From assembly GCF_002043005.1 (NCBI RefSeq), contig NZ_CP020330.1, positions 3,614,001 to 3,678,000 on the forward strand: 64,000 bases of DNA. The letters run 5' to 3'. Each line of letters starts with the position of its first letter. The stretch's first letter is position 1. Positions 51,298 to 60,521 of this stretch are shown piece by piece. Made by a program: the position numbers and the translations under genes. The stretch comes from Martelella mediterranea DSM 17316. Lineage in GTDB: Bacteria; Pseudomonadota; Alphaproteobacteria; Rhizobiales; Rhizobiaceae. Below the pieces are notes generated by a model, which made no database searches, was not told where the DNA came from, and worked only from the letters and a program-made list of their open reading frames with translations.

Positions 51298-51822
51298 ATG
51301 TATTGCGTAACCCCTTCTTCCGCCGCCATGGCCTCTTCCGCACCCGACACGTCCATCCGCCCCTATCGGGCGGAGGACAATGCCGCACTTGTCGACATCT
51401 GGCATCGGGCCTCGTCCGTCGCCCATGATTTTCTGCCGGCCGAGTTGCTCGTCGCGCAGAAGAAGCTGGTGTCGGAAAAATACCTGCCGGAAACGGAGAC
51501 CTGGGTGGCGGTCAACGGCGAAACGCCCGTCGGCTTCATCGGCCTGATCGACAGCTTCATCGGCGGCCTGTTCGTCTCGCCGGATTGCCAGGGCGGCGGC
51601 ATCGGCTCCGCGCTGCTCGACCACGCCTTCCGTCTGAAGGGCCACCTGCTGCTGGAAGTCTATGCCGCCAACACCCGCGCGCTTTCCTTCTACCGCCGCC
51701 ACGGTTTTTGCGGCATCAAGCGGCGGCAGACCGACGACAACGGCCTGCCCTTCCCGCTGATCATGATGCAGAAACCGGTTCCGACGACATGGCAGCGGTC
51801 GGACCGGTACGCTCAGGACTGA
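51298..51822 (+). CDS. GNAT-family N-acetyltransferase
   Basis: About 174 residues. Begins TSIRPYRAEDNAALVDIWHRAS, then acetyl-CoA loop SPDCQGGGIGSALLDHA and ANTRALSFYRRHGFCGIKR. The pattern is of YjaB/PhnO-like small GNATs. The start is uncertain: ATG at 51298 or 51328, neither with a clear ribosome site. Converges with the ketoacyl synthase gene two bases later. Confidence 0.88.
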   Translation: MYCVTPSSAAMASSAPDTSIRPYRAEDNAALVDIWHRASSVAHDFLPAELLVAQKKLVSEKYLPETETWVAVNGETPVGFIGLIDSFIGGLFVSPDCQGGGIGSALLDHAFRLKGHLLLEVYAANTRALSFYRRHGFCGIKRRQTDDNGLPFPLIMMQKPVPTTWQRSDRYAQD

Positions 51823-51824
51823 CG

Positions 51825-53099
51825 CTACGGCGATTTGGCAAACACCAGTGCGGCATTGACGCCGCCGAAACCGAAGCCGTTCGAGAGAACATGCCGGATA
51901 GGCTTTTTCTTTGCGGCGAGCGGGGCCAGGTCGTATCGATCAGCAGCCGCCTCCGGGTCATGGATGTTAAGGCCGGGCGGAATGATCCCGTCCCGCAATG
52001 CCATGACAGAAAAGACCGCCTCGATTGCGCCGGCCGCCCCGAGAAGATGCCCGGTCGCCGATTTCGTCGACGTAACGGCGAGATCCTTGCCGCGTTCCGG
52101 GAAAACGCTGCCGATAGCGGCGATCTCGGCTGCATCGCCCACCGGGGTCGAGGTGGAGTGGGCATTGATATAATCGATTTCGGCAGCGTCGAGTTTGGCC
52201 ATGGCGAGCGCCGAACGCATCGCCACGGCGGCATAACGGCCCTCCGGATGACCGGCCGTCAGGTGATGGGCATCCGTGCTGGTGCCGTAGCCGGCGACGA
52301 CCGCCAGCGGCTCGGCGCCGCGCGCCCGGGCATGGCTGAGGCGTTCGATCACCACGGTTGCCGCCCCCTCCGAGAGCACAAAGCCATCATGCCCTTTGTC
52401 GAACGGACGCGAGGCGGCGGCTGGATCGTCATTGTAATGCGTCGACAGCGCGCGCGCCGCGCCGAAGCCGCCGATCGAAACCGGATCGACACAGGCATCG
52501 GTTCCGCCACAGACGACGATATCCGCCTCATTGAAGGCAATCATCCGCATGCCGTCGCCGATCGCCTGCGCTGAGGCGGCACAGGCGGTGACCGGACATC
52601 CGCTCGGTCCGTGGAAGCCATAGCGAATCGCGACATGCCCCGCAGCAAGGTTCGGCAGGAATGAAGGAACGGTGAAGGGTGAAAGCCGCCGCGGGCCCCG
52701 CGCTTCGACCGTCTTCACCGCGTCGGTGATCGCGGGGAAGCCGCCGACCCCGGTCGCGATCACCACGCCGGTGCGCGATTGCGCCGCCTCATCCCCCGGC
52801 GCCCAGCCGGCCTGCCGCAGCGCCTCATCCGTCGCCCCAAGCGAATACTGGATAAAGAGGTCCATCTTCTTCAGTTCTTTGGCCTCGATGAAATCGAGCG
52901 GATCGAAACCGTCCGGATCGTCCGCCTTTGCAGGAACCAGACCTGCCACCTTGCAGCCATAGGCCTCCGTGTCGAAACGGGTATTGGCGACAATGCCGCT
53001 CCGCGCGGCAATCAGCCGCGACCAGTTGACGTCGACCCCGACGCCAAGCGGCGACACCGCGCCCATTCCGGTAATGACAATCGGATCATCAGAAAACAT
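51825..53099 (-). CDS. beta-ketoacyl-ACP synthase II (FabF-like)
   Basis: Condenses malonyl-ACP with an acyl chain. 424 residues with the Cys-His-His set: active cysteine in VTACAASAQA, NAHSTSTPVGD and SATGHLLGAAG. AGGAGA lies before the ATG at 53099. It is not next to acpP or fabD, so it is an extra synthase rather than the housekeeping fabF. Encoded 43 bases behind a MarR regulator with an operator palindrome between them, suggesting regulated fatty-acid modification. Confidence 0.92.
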   Translation of the reverse strand: MFSDDPIVITGMGAVSPLGVGVDVNWSRLIAARSGIVANTRFDTEAYGCKVAGLVPAKADDPDGFDPLDFIEAKELKKMDLFIQYSLGATDEALRQAGWAPGDEAAQSRTGVVIATGVGGFPAITDAVKTVEARGPRRLSPFTVPSFLPNLAAGHVAIRYGFHGPSGCPVTACAASAQAIGDGMRMIAFNEADIVVCGGTDACVDPVSIGGFGAARALSTHYNDDPAAASRPFDKGHDGFVLSEGAATVVIERLSHARARGAEPLAVVAGYGTSTDAHHLTAGHPEGRYAAVAMRSALAMAKLDAAEIDYINAHSTSTPVGDAAEIAAIGSVFPERGKDLAVTSTKSATGHLLGAAGAIEAVFSVMALRDGIIPPGLNIHDPEAAADRYDLAPLAAKKKPIRHVLSNGFGFGGVNAALVFAKSP

Positions 53100-53113
53100 G
53101 TATCTCTCCTATA

Positions 53114-53125
53114 GTGTATATACAC
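53114..53125. promoter_or_regulatory. operator palindrome upstream of the ketoacyl synthase
   Basis: A perfect 12-base dyad GTGTATATACAC, 15 bases before the synthase start. A related site lies just upstream of the MarR gene (ATATACAC at 53596-53603, within a longer imperfect dyad). The pair is what one expects of an autoregulated MarR operon. Confidence 0.7.
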
Positions 53126-53142
53126 ATATCAGGGCAAAAAAA

Positions 53143-53577
53143 TCACGCGGCCGCGAGGCGCGCCAGCGCATCGAGATAGGCTACTGGATCGTGATCCTTC
53201 AATTGCGCCTGCATTTCATCGCGCGCCTCACGCCAAAGCGGGATTGCCGCATCAAGCCGCCGATCCCCCTCGTCCGTCAGCCGGCAGATTCGACCGTTGC
53301 CGCGCTCCGCCGTGGTTTTGACCACAAGGCCCTTGGCGATCAGAAGATCGATATTGCGCGTCAGCGTGGAGCGGTCCATGGCGATCCGCTCGGCAAGCGC
53401 GTTGATGGACTTGCCCGGATTGCCGCGCATGACCGACAGCACGGAAAACTGCGCCACCGTCAGTTCGAGCGGACGCAGCCGGTTGTCGTAGCGTCGGGTC
53501 AGCACCCGCGCCGTCTTTACGGTGTTGAGAATAAGGCAGCTCGAAAGATCGTCCGCCGTCGGCTTCGTCCATGTCAT
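53143..53577 (-). CDS. MarR-family transcriptional regulator
   Basis: 144 residues with the winged helix-turn-helix: LTVAQFSVLSVMRGNP, then INALAERIAMDRSTLTRNIDLLIAKGLV (recognition helix) and the wing ERGNGRICRLTDEGDRRL. No ligand-binding cysteine signature of the OhrR type; the only cysteines are isolated. Same strand as and directly upstream of the ketoacyl synthase gene, with shared operator-like sites. Confidence 0.92.
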   Translation of the reverse strand: MTWTKPTADDLSSCLILNTVKTARVLTRRYDNRLRPLELTVAQFSVLSVMRGNPGKSINALAERIAMDRSTLTRNIDLLIAKGLVVKTTAERGNGRICRLTDEGDRRLDAAIPLWREARDEMQAQLKDHDPVAYLDALARLAAA

Positions 53578-53629
53578 GGAGATAACCTACGTTGCATATA
53601 CACGATGTCAAGAGCGGAGAGGTTCAACC

Positions 53630-54100
53630 TCAGCCCTGTTCCTTCACAAACGCCGTCAGCACATCGACGATCAGCCCGTGATCGTCCTTGCTGGCAAGGC
53701 CCGAGACGGTGATCGCCGCGACGACGCCGACATGGCGGATGCGGACGGGGAAGCTACCGCCGTGGTCGGCGTAGTCGGTCAGGTTCAGGCCGAGTTCGGG
53801 ACCGATGGTACGGCCCTTGCGGCGATGTTCCAGCTCGATCGCGTAGGACGAGCGGTGGAAGTGGAACACCACGTTCGATTTGCGCCGCGCCCACATGTCG
53901 TTGTCCGGCGCGGAGCCCGGGAGGGCCGCATGAAACAGCGTACGGCTCGGCGTGCGGATATCGATCACCACCGGCGCGTCGAGCGCCAGCGCACGGTCCA
54001 CCAGCCGCTGGCCGAGATCCCAGGCATCGGTCTCGTCGAAACGGGCGAGAACCAGCTTCTTCTCCTGGCCGGCGACCTCGTCTTCAAGTTCGTTTGCCAT
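53630..54100 (-). CDS. UPF0303 / heme-degrading-domain protein
   Basis: 156 residues of the HbpS-like DUF336/UPF0303 fold: DAPVVIDIRTPSRTLFHAALPGS, DNDMWARRKSNVVFHFHRSS and GGSFPVRIRHVGVVAAITVSGL. The family binds small ligands or heme; the function is not established. ATG at 54100 with GGAG upstream. Ends about 50 bases from the MarR gene on the same strand. Confidence 0.88.
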   Translation of the reverse strand: MANELEDEVAGQEKKLVLARFDETDAWDLGQRLVDRALALDAPVVIDIRTPSRTLFHAALPGSAPDNDMWARRKSNVVFHFHRSSYAIELEHRRKGRTIGPELGLNLTDYADHGGSFPVRIRHVGVVAAITVSGLASKDDHGLIVDVLTAFVKEQG

Positions 54101-54111
54101 CGATAACTCCC

Positions 54112-54738
54112 TCACGGATACATGCGGACCTTGTGCCAGCCGCCCTCGGCGGCATTGCGGCGGAATTCGATGCGGTCGTGCAGGCGGAACTTGCCGTCAT
54201 GCCAGAACTCGATCGAGACCGGCTTCAGGCGGAAGCCCGACCAGTGGGCCGGGCGCGGTATTTCGCTGACGCCGTATTTCGCCGTGGTCTTGGCAACCGC
54301 CCTTTCGAGCGCGAACCGGCTTTCCAGCGTGCGCGACTGTTTCGAGGCCCAGGCGCCGATGCGGCTGCCGCGCGGGCGCGACTGGAAATAGGCATCGGCC
54401 TCCGCGTCGGTCACCACTTCCACAGGGCCGCGCAACCGGATCTGGCGGCGCAGCGACTTCCAGTGAAAACACATCGCCGCCTTCGGCTGACCGAGAAGCT
54501 CCCTGCCCTTCTGGCTTTCGAAATTGGTGTAGAACACGAAACCGTTGGCATCGAATTCCTTCATCAGCACCATGCGCACATTGGGCAGGCCGTCCTCGTC
54601 GACGGTCGCGACCGCCACCGCGTTCGGATCATTGGGCTCGCTCGCCTCGGCATCCTTCAGCCATTTGGCGAACAGTGCGAAAGGGTCGTTCTCCTCGGTG
54701 AAATCAGCCTTGCCGCCGTCGTCAGCCATCGTCGTCAC
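54112..54738 (-). CDS. pdxH: pyridoxamine 5'-phosphate oxidase
   Basis: FMN enzyme giving pyridoxal 5'-phosphate in the B6 salvage pathway. 208 residues with family stretches [20 protein letters not shown] (FMN and substrate contacts), [27 protein letters not shown] and the C-terminal [10 protein letters not shown]. The longest start at 54738 fits the family length; an ATG three codons later is possible. Confidence 0.96.
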   Translation of the reverse strand: MTTMADDGGKADFTEENDPFALFAKWLKDAEASEPNDPNAVAVATVDEDGLPNVRMVLMKEFDANGFVFYTNFESQKGRELLGQPKAAMCFHWKSLRRQIRLRGPVEVVTDAEADAYFQSRPRGSRIGAWASKQSRTLESRFALERAVAKTTAKYGVSEIPRPAHWSGFRLKPVSIEFWHDGKFRLHDRIEFRRNAAEGGWHKVRMYP

Positions 54739-54967
54739 TCCCGATCATGTTTCGCCTGCCGTACGGTCGCAATCAAATCGCGGAAAAATCGCGCCGGACG
54801 TCCGTTCCGGCAAGCGAGAGAATGGATATGAGAGAAGACCAAACCGCGGCGCCTTGCAAGCGGCGTTTCGCCGGCGAAAGCGCCATCGACGCGGAAAGGT
54901 CAGCTTGAACCGATTAGCCGCCTATGCCATAGGCAGAAACCAGATGAGTTTCAAGGAGCATCGACAC

Positions 54968-55786
54968 ATGGCGGAAGCAACCGGCCTCATGAAAGGCAAA
55001 CGCGGCATTATTCTCGGTGTCGCCAATAACCGTTCGATCGCATGGGGCATTGCCAAAGCATGTCATGACGCCGGAGCCGAGATCGCGCTGACCTGGCAGG
55101 GCGACAACCTCAAGAAGCGGGTCGAGCCGCTCGCAAACGAGCTCAACGCCCTGATGGCCGGCCATTGCGATGTCACCGATCCGGCAAGCATCGAAGACGT
55201 TTTCGCCAGGCTCGAGCAGGAATGGGGCAAGATCGACTTCGTCGTCCACGCCATCGCGTTTTCCGACAAGGAAGAACTGACCGGCCGCTATATCGACACC
55301 TCGCGCGAGAATTTCGCGAAGTCGATGGATATCTCGGTCTATTCCTTCACCGCCATCGCGCGCCGCGCCGAGAAGATGATGAATGACGGCGGCTCGATGC
55401 TGACGCTGACCTATTACGGCGCGGAAAAAGTGATGCCGCATTATAATGTCATGGGTGTCGCCAAGGCGGCGCTGGAAGCCAGCGTGCGCTACATGGCCGT
55501 CGATGTCGGCGGGCGCGGCATCCGCGTCAACGCCATCTCCGCCGGTCCGATCAAGACGCTGGCCGGCTCGGCGATCGGCGATTTCCGCTACATTCTGAAG
55601 TGGAACGAATACAACTCGCCGCTGAAGCGCAATTGCACGATCGACGAAGTCGGCAACACCGCGCTGTTCCTGCTGTCGGACCTTTCCACCTCGGTCACCG
55701 GCGAGGTGCTGCATGCCGATTCGGGCTATCACGTGGTGGGCATGAAGGCCGTCGACGCGCCGGACATTTCGGTGGTCAAGGACTAA
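54968..55786 (+). CDS. fabI: enoyl-[acyl-carrier-protein] reductase (NADH)
   Basis: Last step of each fatty-acid elongation round. 272 residues from the ATG at 54968; AAGGAG at 54953-54958 supports it. SDR fold: GVANNRSIAWGIA cofactor loop, and catalytic Tyr and Lys in YNVMGVAKAAL (Y-x6-K). Sensitive-type NADH FabI rather than FabK or FabV. Divergent from pdxH, as in other rhizobia. Confidence 0.97.
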   Translation: MAEATGLMKGKRGIILGVANNRSIAWGIAKACHDAGAEIALTWQGDNLKKRVEPLANELNALMAGHCDVTDPASIEDVFARLEQEWGKIDFVVHAIAFSDKEELTGRYIDTSRENFAKSMDISVYSFTAIARRAEKMMNDGGSMLTLTYYGAEKVMPHYNVMGVAKAALEASVRYMAVDVGGRGIRVNAISAGPIKTLAGSAIGDFRYILKWNEYNSPLKRNCTIDEVGNTALFLLSDLSTSVTGEVLHADSGYHVVGMKAVDAPDISVVKD

Positions 55787-55950
55787 GGCTTCAAGGCGCA
55801 GACCATCCCGCGCCTTTTTCTCTCGGGTGTCGTCCACACAATGTCGGTCCGCCGAAAAGTGTGCAAAAACCCCTCCTCCTTTTGAATTTTCGCATCCGCC
55901 TGTAATGAAAGTTGATCAGGCGGCGCGCCAGCAACCACGGGACGCCGAAA

Positions 55951-56544
55951 TTGCAGATTTATGTCATCCGCCACGGCCAGACGGACTGGAACGCCGAGTA
56001 CCGGCTCCAGGGCCAGCAGGACATACCGCTCAACGATACGGGCCGCAGCCAGGCCAATGGCAATGGCAGCGAACTCGCCGAAATTCTCGGCGCCGACGCC
56101 CATCTCTACGATTTCGTCGCGAGCCCGCTTTCGAGAACCCGCGAGACGATGGAGCGCGTGCGCGCCGCAATGCGGCTGACGCCGGAGCTCTACCGCACCG
56201 ACGACCGGCTGAAGGAACTCTCCTTCGGCGACTGGGAAGGCCGCACGCTCAAGGAGCTCTCGACGGTCAGCCCTGCGCTTCTCGAAGAGCGCGAAAAGGA
56301 CAAATGGTCCTTCGTGCCGCCCGGCGACGATGCCGAGAGCTATGAAATCCTGTCCTGGCGGGTCGGGGCCTGGCTGAAGGACGTGGTAGGGCCGACGGTC
56401 TGCGTCGCCCATGGCGGCGTGATCCGCTCGCTGTTCAGGATCGTCGGCGGCGCCAGCACAGCCGAGGCCGCCGAACTCGCGATCCCGCAGGACAATATCC
56501 TGAGCCTCGACCCGGAGACCGGTGTGATCGGCTGGATTGTGTAG
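55951..56544 (+). CDS. histidine phosphatase (GpmB/CobC-like)
   Basis: About 197 residues from a TTG at 55951. Active-site VIRHGQTDWN and second histidine VCVAHGGVIRSLF, with SPLSRTRETMERV between. The name phosphoglycerate mutase is often applied, but a cofactor-dependent mutase or a phosphatase cannot be told apart here. Standard neighbour of fabI and aroC. Confidence 0.9.
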   Translation: MQIYVIRHGQTDWNAEYRLQGQQDIPLNDTGRSQANGNGSELAEILGADAHLYDFVASPLSRTRETMERVRAAMRLTPELYRTDDRLKELSFGDWEGRTLKELSTVSPALLEEREKDKWSFVPPGDDAESYEILSWRVGAWLKDVVGPTVCVAHGGVIRSLFRIVGGASTAEAAELAIPQDNILSLDPETGVIGWIV

Positions 56545-56619
56545 CGTCGAGCCTTTTCCTCCTCGACCAATTGCTATAGAGCCGAGCCTTGAGAAATGGC
56601 CGGTCGCAGGAGGTTTTTG

Positions 56620-57717
56620 ATGTCGCACAATACATTCGGACACATGTTCCGCGTCACCACCTGGGGCGAAAGCCACGGGCCGGCGCTTGGCTGCGTCATC
56701 GATGGTTGCCCGCCCGGCATCGCGTTCACGCTTTCCGACATCCAGACCTATCTCGACCGCCGCAAGCCGGGTCAGTCGCGCTTCGTCACCCAGCGCCGCG
56801 AGGCCGATGAGGTGAAGGTGCTTTCCGGCGTGCTGCCGCAGGAGGATGGCGTCACCTTCATCACCACCGGCACGCCGATCTCGCTGATGATCGAGAACAC
56901 CGACCAGCGCTCGAAGGATTACGGCGAGATCGCCCGTCAATACCGCCCCGGCCATGCCGATTACACCTATGATGTGAAATACGGCCTTCGCGATTATCGC
57001 GGCGGCGGGCGTTCGTCGGCGCGCGAGACCGCGGCCCGCGTCGCCGCCGGCGCGATCGCCCGCAAGGTGCTGCCCGGTGTGACCTATCGCGGCGCGCTGG
57101 TGCAGATCGGCAAGCACAGGATCAACCGCGACAACTGGGACTGGAACGAAATCGGCAACAACGCCTTCTTCTGCCCCGATCCCGAAATGGTGCCGGTCTG
57201 GGAAGACTATCTCGATGAAATCCGCAAGGCCGGCTCCTCCGTCGGCGCAGTGGTCGAGGTGGTCGCCGAAGGTGTGCCGGCAGGCCTCGGCGCGCCGATC
57301 TACGCCAAGCTCGACCAGGAGATCGCCGCCGGCCTGATGTCGATCAACGCGGTCAAGGGCGTCGAGATCGGCGAAGGCTTCAACGCCGCCGAACTCACCG
57401 GCGAGGAAAATGCCGACGAGATGCGGATCGGCAATGACGGCCGCCCGCGGTTTCTCTCCAACCATGCCGGCGGCATTCTCGGCGGGATTTCGACCGGCGA
57501 GCCGATCGTCGCCCGCTTCGCCGTGAAGCCGACCTCCTCGATCCTGACCACCCGCCAGACGATCGACAAGGACGGCAAGGAAGTTGACCTGCGCACCAAG
57601 GGCCGCCACGACCCCTGCGTCGGCATTCGCGCGGTGCCGATCGGCGAGGCCATGCTTGCATGCACGATCGCCGATCACTACCTGCGTGATCGCGGCCAGA
57701 CCGGCCGGCTCGACTGA
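56620..57717 (+). CDS. aroC: chorismate synthase
   Basis: Makes chorismate from EPSP with reduced FMN. 365 residues from the ATG at 56620 (AGGAGG upstream). Signatures are [50 protein letters not shown] in pieces (read at 56949-57060), and the late [15 protein letters not shown] short upstream extension in frame lacks a ribosome site. Confidence 0.97.
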   Translation: MSHNTFGHMFRVTTWGESHGPALGCVIDGCPPGIAFTLSDIQTYLDRRKPGQSRFVTQRREADEVKVLSGVLPQEDGVTFITTGTPISLMIENTDQRSKDYGEIARQYRPGHADYTYDVKYGLRDYRGGGRSSARETAARVAAGAIARKVLPGVTYRGALVQIGKHRINRDNWDWNEIGNNAFFCPDPEMVPVWEDYLDEIRKAGSSVGAVVEVVAEGVPAGLGAPIYAKLDQEIAAGLMSINAVKGVEIGEGFNAAELTGEENADEMRIGNDGRPRFLSNHAGGILGGISTGEPIVARFAVKPTSSILTTRQTIDKDGKEVDLRTKGRHDPCVGIRAVPIGEAMLACTIADHYLRDRGQTGRLD

Positions 57718-57778
57718 TCGATGGCGATTGCCTTTGGCGCGCCATTCTGAAACAGTCGGACGCTTCACGGAGACGATC

Positions 57779-58204
57779 ATGGCCGACCAAGCCAATCATC
57801 ATCGCTACGGCGAGAAAAGCGACCGCCAGCGGATGCCCGCGATCATAAACGGGCTGAAATGCCGCTGCCCGGCCTGCGGCGAGGGCAGGCTGTTTTCCCG
57901 TTACCTGAAGACCGTCGATGCCTGCGCGGCCTGCGGCACCGAAATCCATCACCATCGCGCCGATGACCTGCCGGCCTATCTCGTCATCCTGATCCTCGGC
58001 CATTTCATGGTCGGCGGCTACATGACCGGCGCGGAGCTTCTGGATGTGCCGGACTGGGTCCATCTCGCCATCTGGGTGCCGCTCACGGCAATAGCCGCCT
58101 TCGCGATCATCCAGCCCATCAAGGGCGCCGTCGTTGGCCTGCAATGGGCGCTGAAAATGCACGGCTTCGACGGCAAGGGCGACGACCAGCCGGCCGAATA
58201 CTGA
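57779..58204 (+). CDS. DUF983 protein, second copy
   Basis: 141 residues. Zinc ribbon CRCPACGEGRLFSRY and CAACGTEIHHHR, then two membrane helices (about 70-90 and 95-118). Relative of the DUF983 gene in the oxidase cluster at 42363 but not near oxidase genes; it follows aroC. Function unknown. Confidence 0.88.
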   Translation: MADQANHHRYGEKSDRQRMPAIINGLKCRCPACGEGRLFSRYLKTVDACAACGTEIHHHRADDLPAYLVILILGHFMVGGYMTGAELLDVPDWVHLAIWVPLTAIAAFAIIQPIKGAVVGLQWALKMHGFDGKGDDQPAEY

Positions 58205-58242
58205 CGCACCGGCCGTTTTCCGCCGGCATCATCAGGTCCTTC

Positions 58243-59160
58243 TCAAGCAGCGATTTCCGCCACGCAGACCCTGTTCTTCCCCTCGCTCTTGGCGCGGTAA
58301 AGCGCTTCGTCGGCGCGCGCATAGAGTTCGCTCTGCGCTTCGCCCGGTATAACCGATGCCACGCCGGCCGAGCAGGAGTAGAAAAATTCCGGGTGATCCG
58401 GGAACGGCCGCAGCGAACTGATCTGCGCCAGCATGCGGTTGATGATCACGATTGCTTCCGCGCCGGTCGTGGCCGGCAGCACAAGGCCGAACTCCTCGCC
58501 GCCCAGACGTCCGAAACAATCGGTTCTGCGCACCTGCAGCGAGATTTCGCGAGCGAAGTCGATCAGCAGCCGATCGCCGGAAAAATGGCCGAAACGATCA
58601 TTGACCTGTTTGAAATTGTCGAGATCGAGAATGGCGAAACAGCCGGGGCGGCCATTGGCGGCAACGCCGTCCCGGGCGATCATGTCGTTCAGCCGCTCCA
58701 TCACGAAGCGCCGGTTGGCGATCCCCGTCAGGTCGTCGGTCAGCGAGCGCCTGAGCGCGATATCACGCTCCCGCCGCAACATGCTGTCCTTGACGAGAAG
58801 CTTGGTGATGTCGCTGGCAATGCAGACCATCCAGCCGTCCTCGTCGACGGTTTCGGTCATCCACAGCCAGCCTCCATCGTGGACATCGGTCTCGAAGGCG
58901 CGGAACGGCACCTTGCCGCGCCGCGACAGCGTGCCCTTCAGCCAGAGATCGAAATCGGTTTCGCCGATAACCGTGCCGCGACGCGCCTCGAAATTGCGCC
59001 GCATCATATCGCCCCAGTATGGATATTCCTCCTCCGTGAGGAAGAACGCCTCCCGGTACAGCCGGTTGGCATAGACCAGCACATCGTTCTCATCGAAAAC
59101 CGCGAACATGACACCCGCTGTCTCGATGAACCGCAGAATTTTCCTCAGTTTTCGTTCCAT
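58243..59160 (-). CDS. PAS-GGDEF diguanylate cyclase
   Basis: 305 residues, cytosolic. PAS domain (about 8-125) then GGDEF domain (about 140-300) with intact active site RLGGEEFGLV and an inhibitory site RRTD five residues before it, so product feedback is expected. It should make cyclic di-GMP in response to a small signal. Contrast with the degenerate protein at 30814. Confidence 0.93.
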   Translation of the reverse strand: MERKLRKILRFIETAGVMFAVFDENDVLVYANRLYREAFFLTEEEYPYWGDMMRRNFEARRGTVIGETDFDLWLKGTLSRRGKVPFRAFETDVHDGGWLWMTETVDEDGWMVCIASDITKLLVKDSMLRRERDIALRRSLTDDLTGIANRRFVMERLNDMIARDGVAANGRPGCFAILDLDNFKQVNDRFGHFSGDRLLIDFAREISLQVRRTDCFGRLGGEEFGLVLPATTGAEAIVIINRMLAQISSLRPFPDHPEFFYSCSAGVASVIPGEAQSELYARADEALYRAKSEGKNRVCVAEIAA

Positions 59161-59262
59161 ATCGGCGCGATCGTTGTTTTGGCCCGCACTACTTCGAAAC
59201 TAATCTCAGATATGGGCCGGTTGAGACACAGGACAAGCATCCGCCTTAAGCCAACTCTCAGT

Positions 59263-59940
59263 TTATCTGTGGCCGACGCCCAGCCAGATGACATGCTTCG
59301 CGCCGCGGCGTTTGGCATTGGCGCGGACGGTCCGGACCTCCGTGGCAAAGCCGGCTTTCTCCATCCTGGCGGTGAAGCGCGGATCCGGACCGGACGACCA
59401 GACCGCGAGAACGCCGCCAAGGCGCAGCGCCCTTCCGGAACGCCCGAGGCCGCCGGCATCATAAAGCCGGTCATTGGAGGCGCGCGTCAGCCCGTCGGGA
59501 CCGTTGTCGACATCGAGCAGGATCGCGTCGAATGCCGATTTCGATTTCTCGATCAGGCTTGCGACATCGCCGGTATGAATTTCAACGCGCGGATCGTCGA
59601 GCGATCCCTTGAAGACTGCGGCCATCTCGCCGCGCGCCCATTTCACCACCGCCGGCACCAGTTCGGCCACCACGACCCTTGCATCGCCCGGCAGAACGGC
59701 AAGGGCGGCGCGCAGCGTGAACCCCATGCCGAGCCCGCCGATCAGCACCACCGGCGCCTTGCGCCCGGCAAGCTTCGCGCAGGACAATTCCGCCAACGCC
59801 TCCTCGGACCCGGAAAGCCGGCTGTTCATCAGTTCGTTCGCGCCGAGCATGATCGAGAACTCGTCGCCGCGGCGCTTCAGACGCAGCGTGCCTGTCTCGC
59901 CGGGTATGGCGGCGCTATCAAGTTCTATCCAGGGAATCAT
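59263..59940 (-). CDS. spermidine-synthase-like methyltransferase-fold protein
   Basis: 225 residues from the ATG at 59940. Rossmann motif VVLIGGLGMGFTLRAAL and the acidic VVVAELVPAVVKWARG, then DAILLDVDNGPDGL. This is the SpeE/methyltransferase fold common in rhizobia as spermidine synthase-like protein. No polyamine gene is adjacent, so the substrate is open. Confidence 0.82.
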   Translation of the reverse strand: MIPWIELDSAAIPGETGTLRLKRRGDEFSIMLGANELMNSRLSGSEEALAELSCAKLAGRKAPVVLIGGLGMGFTLRAALAVLPGDARVVVAELVPAVVKWARGEMAAVFKGSLDDPRVEIHTGDVASLIEKSKSAFDAILLDVDNGPDGLTRASNDRLYDAGGLGRSGRALRLGGVLAVWSSGPDPRFTARMEKAGFATEVRTVRANAKRRGAKHVIWLGVGHR

Positions 59941-60238
59941 GGCTGCGGTCGTATGGTTGTTTGCGGGTAAAGTCTGTTTGCCCCTCCTAACTCGCCCAAA
60001 ATCGCCTCCACTGCAACGCAACCGGCGAAGAAATGCGACAAGTTCGGCTTTTGGAACGGGTCCGTATTGACTTTTACGCCAGGATTCGTAGTGTCCCGCC
60101 AGATTTTGCCGTGGCCACCGGTCCGGCGAGTATGCGAGGCGTCCGATGCGGGCGCTTCTTGATTTTCAAATTAAAGTCCGGGCGTACCGGTTCCGTTTTC
60201 CATCAGGGAGAGCGGATTGCTCTTGAAGGCGGAATAAA

Positions 60239-60406
60239 ATGGCAAAGGCAACAACGATCAAGATCAAGCTGCTGTCGACGGCAGACACCGGCTTTTTCTA
60301 CGTCACCAAGAAGAACAGCCGCACGATGACGGAAAAGATGGTCAAGACCAAATACGATCCGATCGCGCGCAAGCACGTCGAGTTCAAGGAAGCCAAGATC
60401 AAGTAG
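60239..60406 (+). CDS. rpmG: 50S ribosomal protein L33
   Basis: 55 residues, [19 protein letters not shown] to the KEAKIK end, the cysteine-free alphaproteobacterial type. AGGC and GGAATAA precede the ATG. Stands alone with a terminator. Confidence 0.97.
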   Translation: MAKATTIKIKLLSTADTGFFYVTKKNSRTMTEKMVKTKYDPIARKHVEFKEAKIK

Positions 60407-60432
60407 TCCCGGCTTTCCATCGGCATTGTTTG

Positions 60433-60461
60433 AACGCGTGGGCTCTCGCCCGCGCGTTTTT
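60433..60461. terminator. terminator of rpmG, probably bidirectional
   Basis: AACGCGTGGGC pairs with GCCCGCGCGTT (a near-perfect stem across a four-base loop), followed by a T run; the antiporter gene converges on it. Confidence 0.85.
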
Positions 60462-60521
60462 CGTTTGCGCACTCTACTGACGGGCGGACGCGGCGCGAAT
60501 TGCCGGGTCCTCTCCTGTTCT

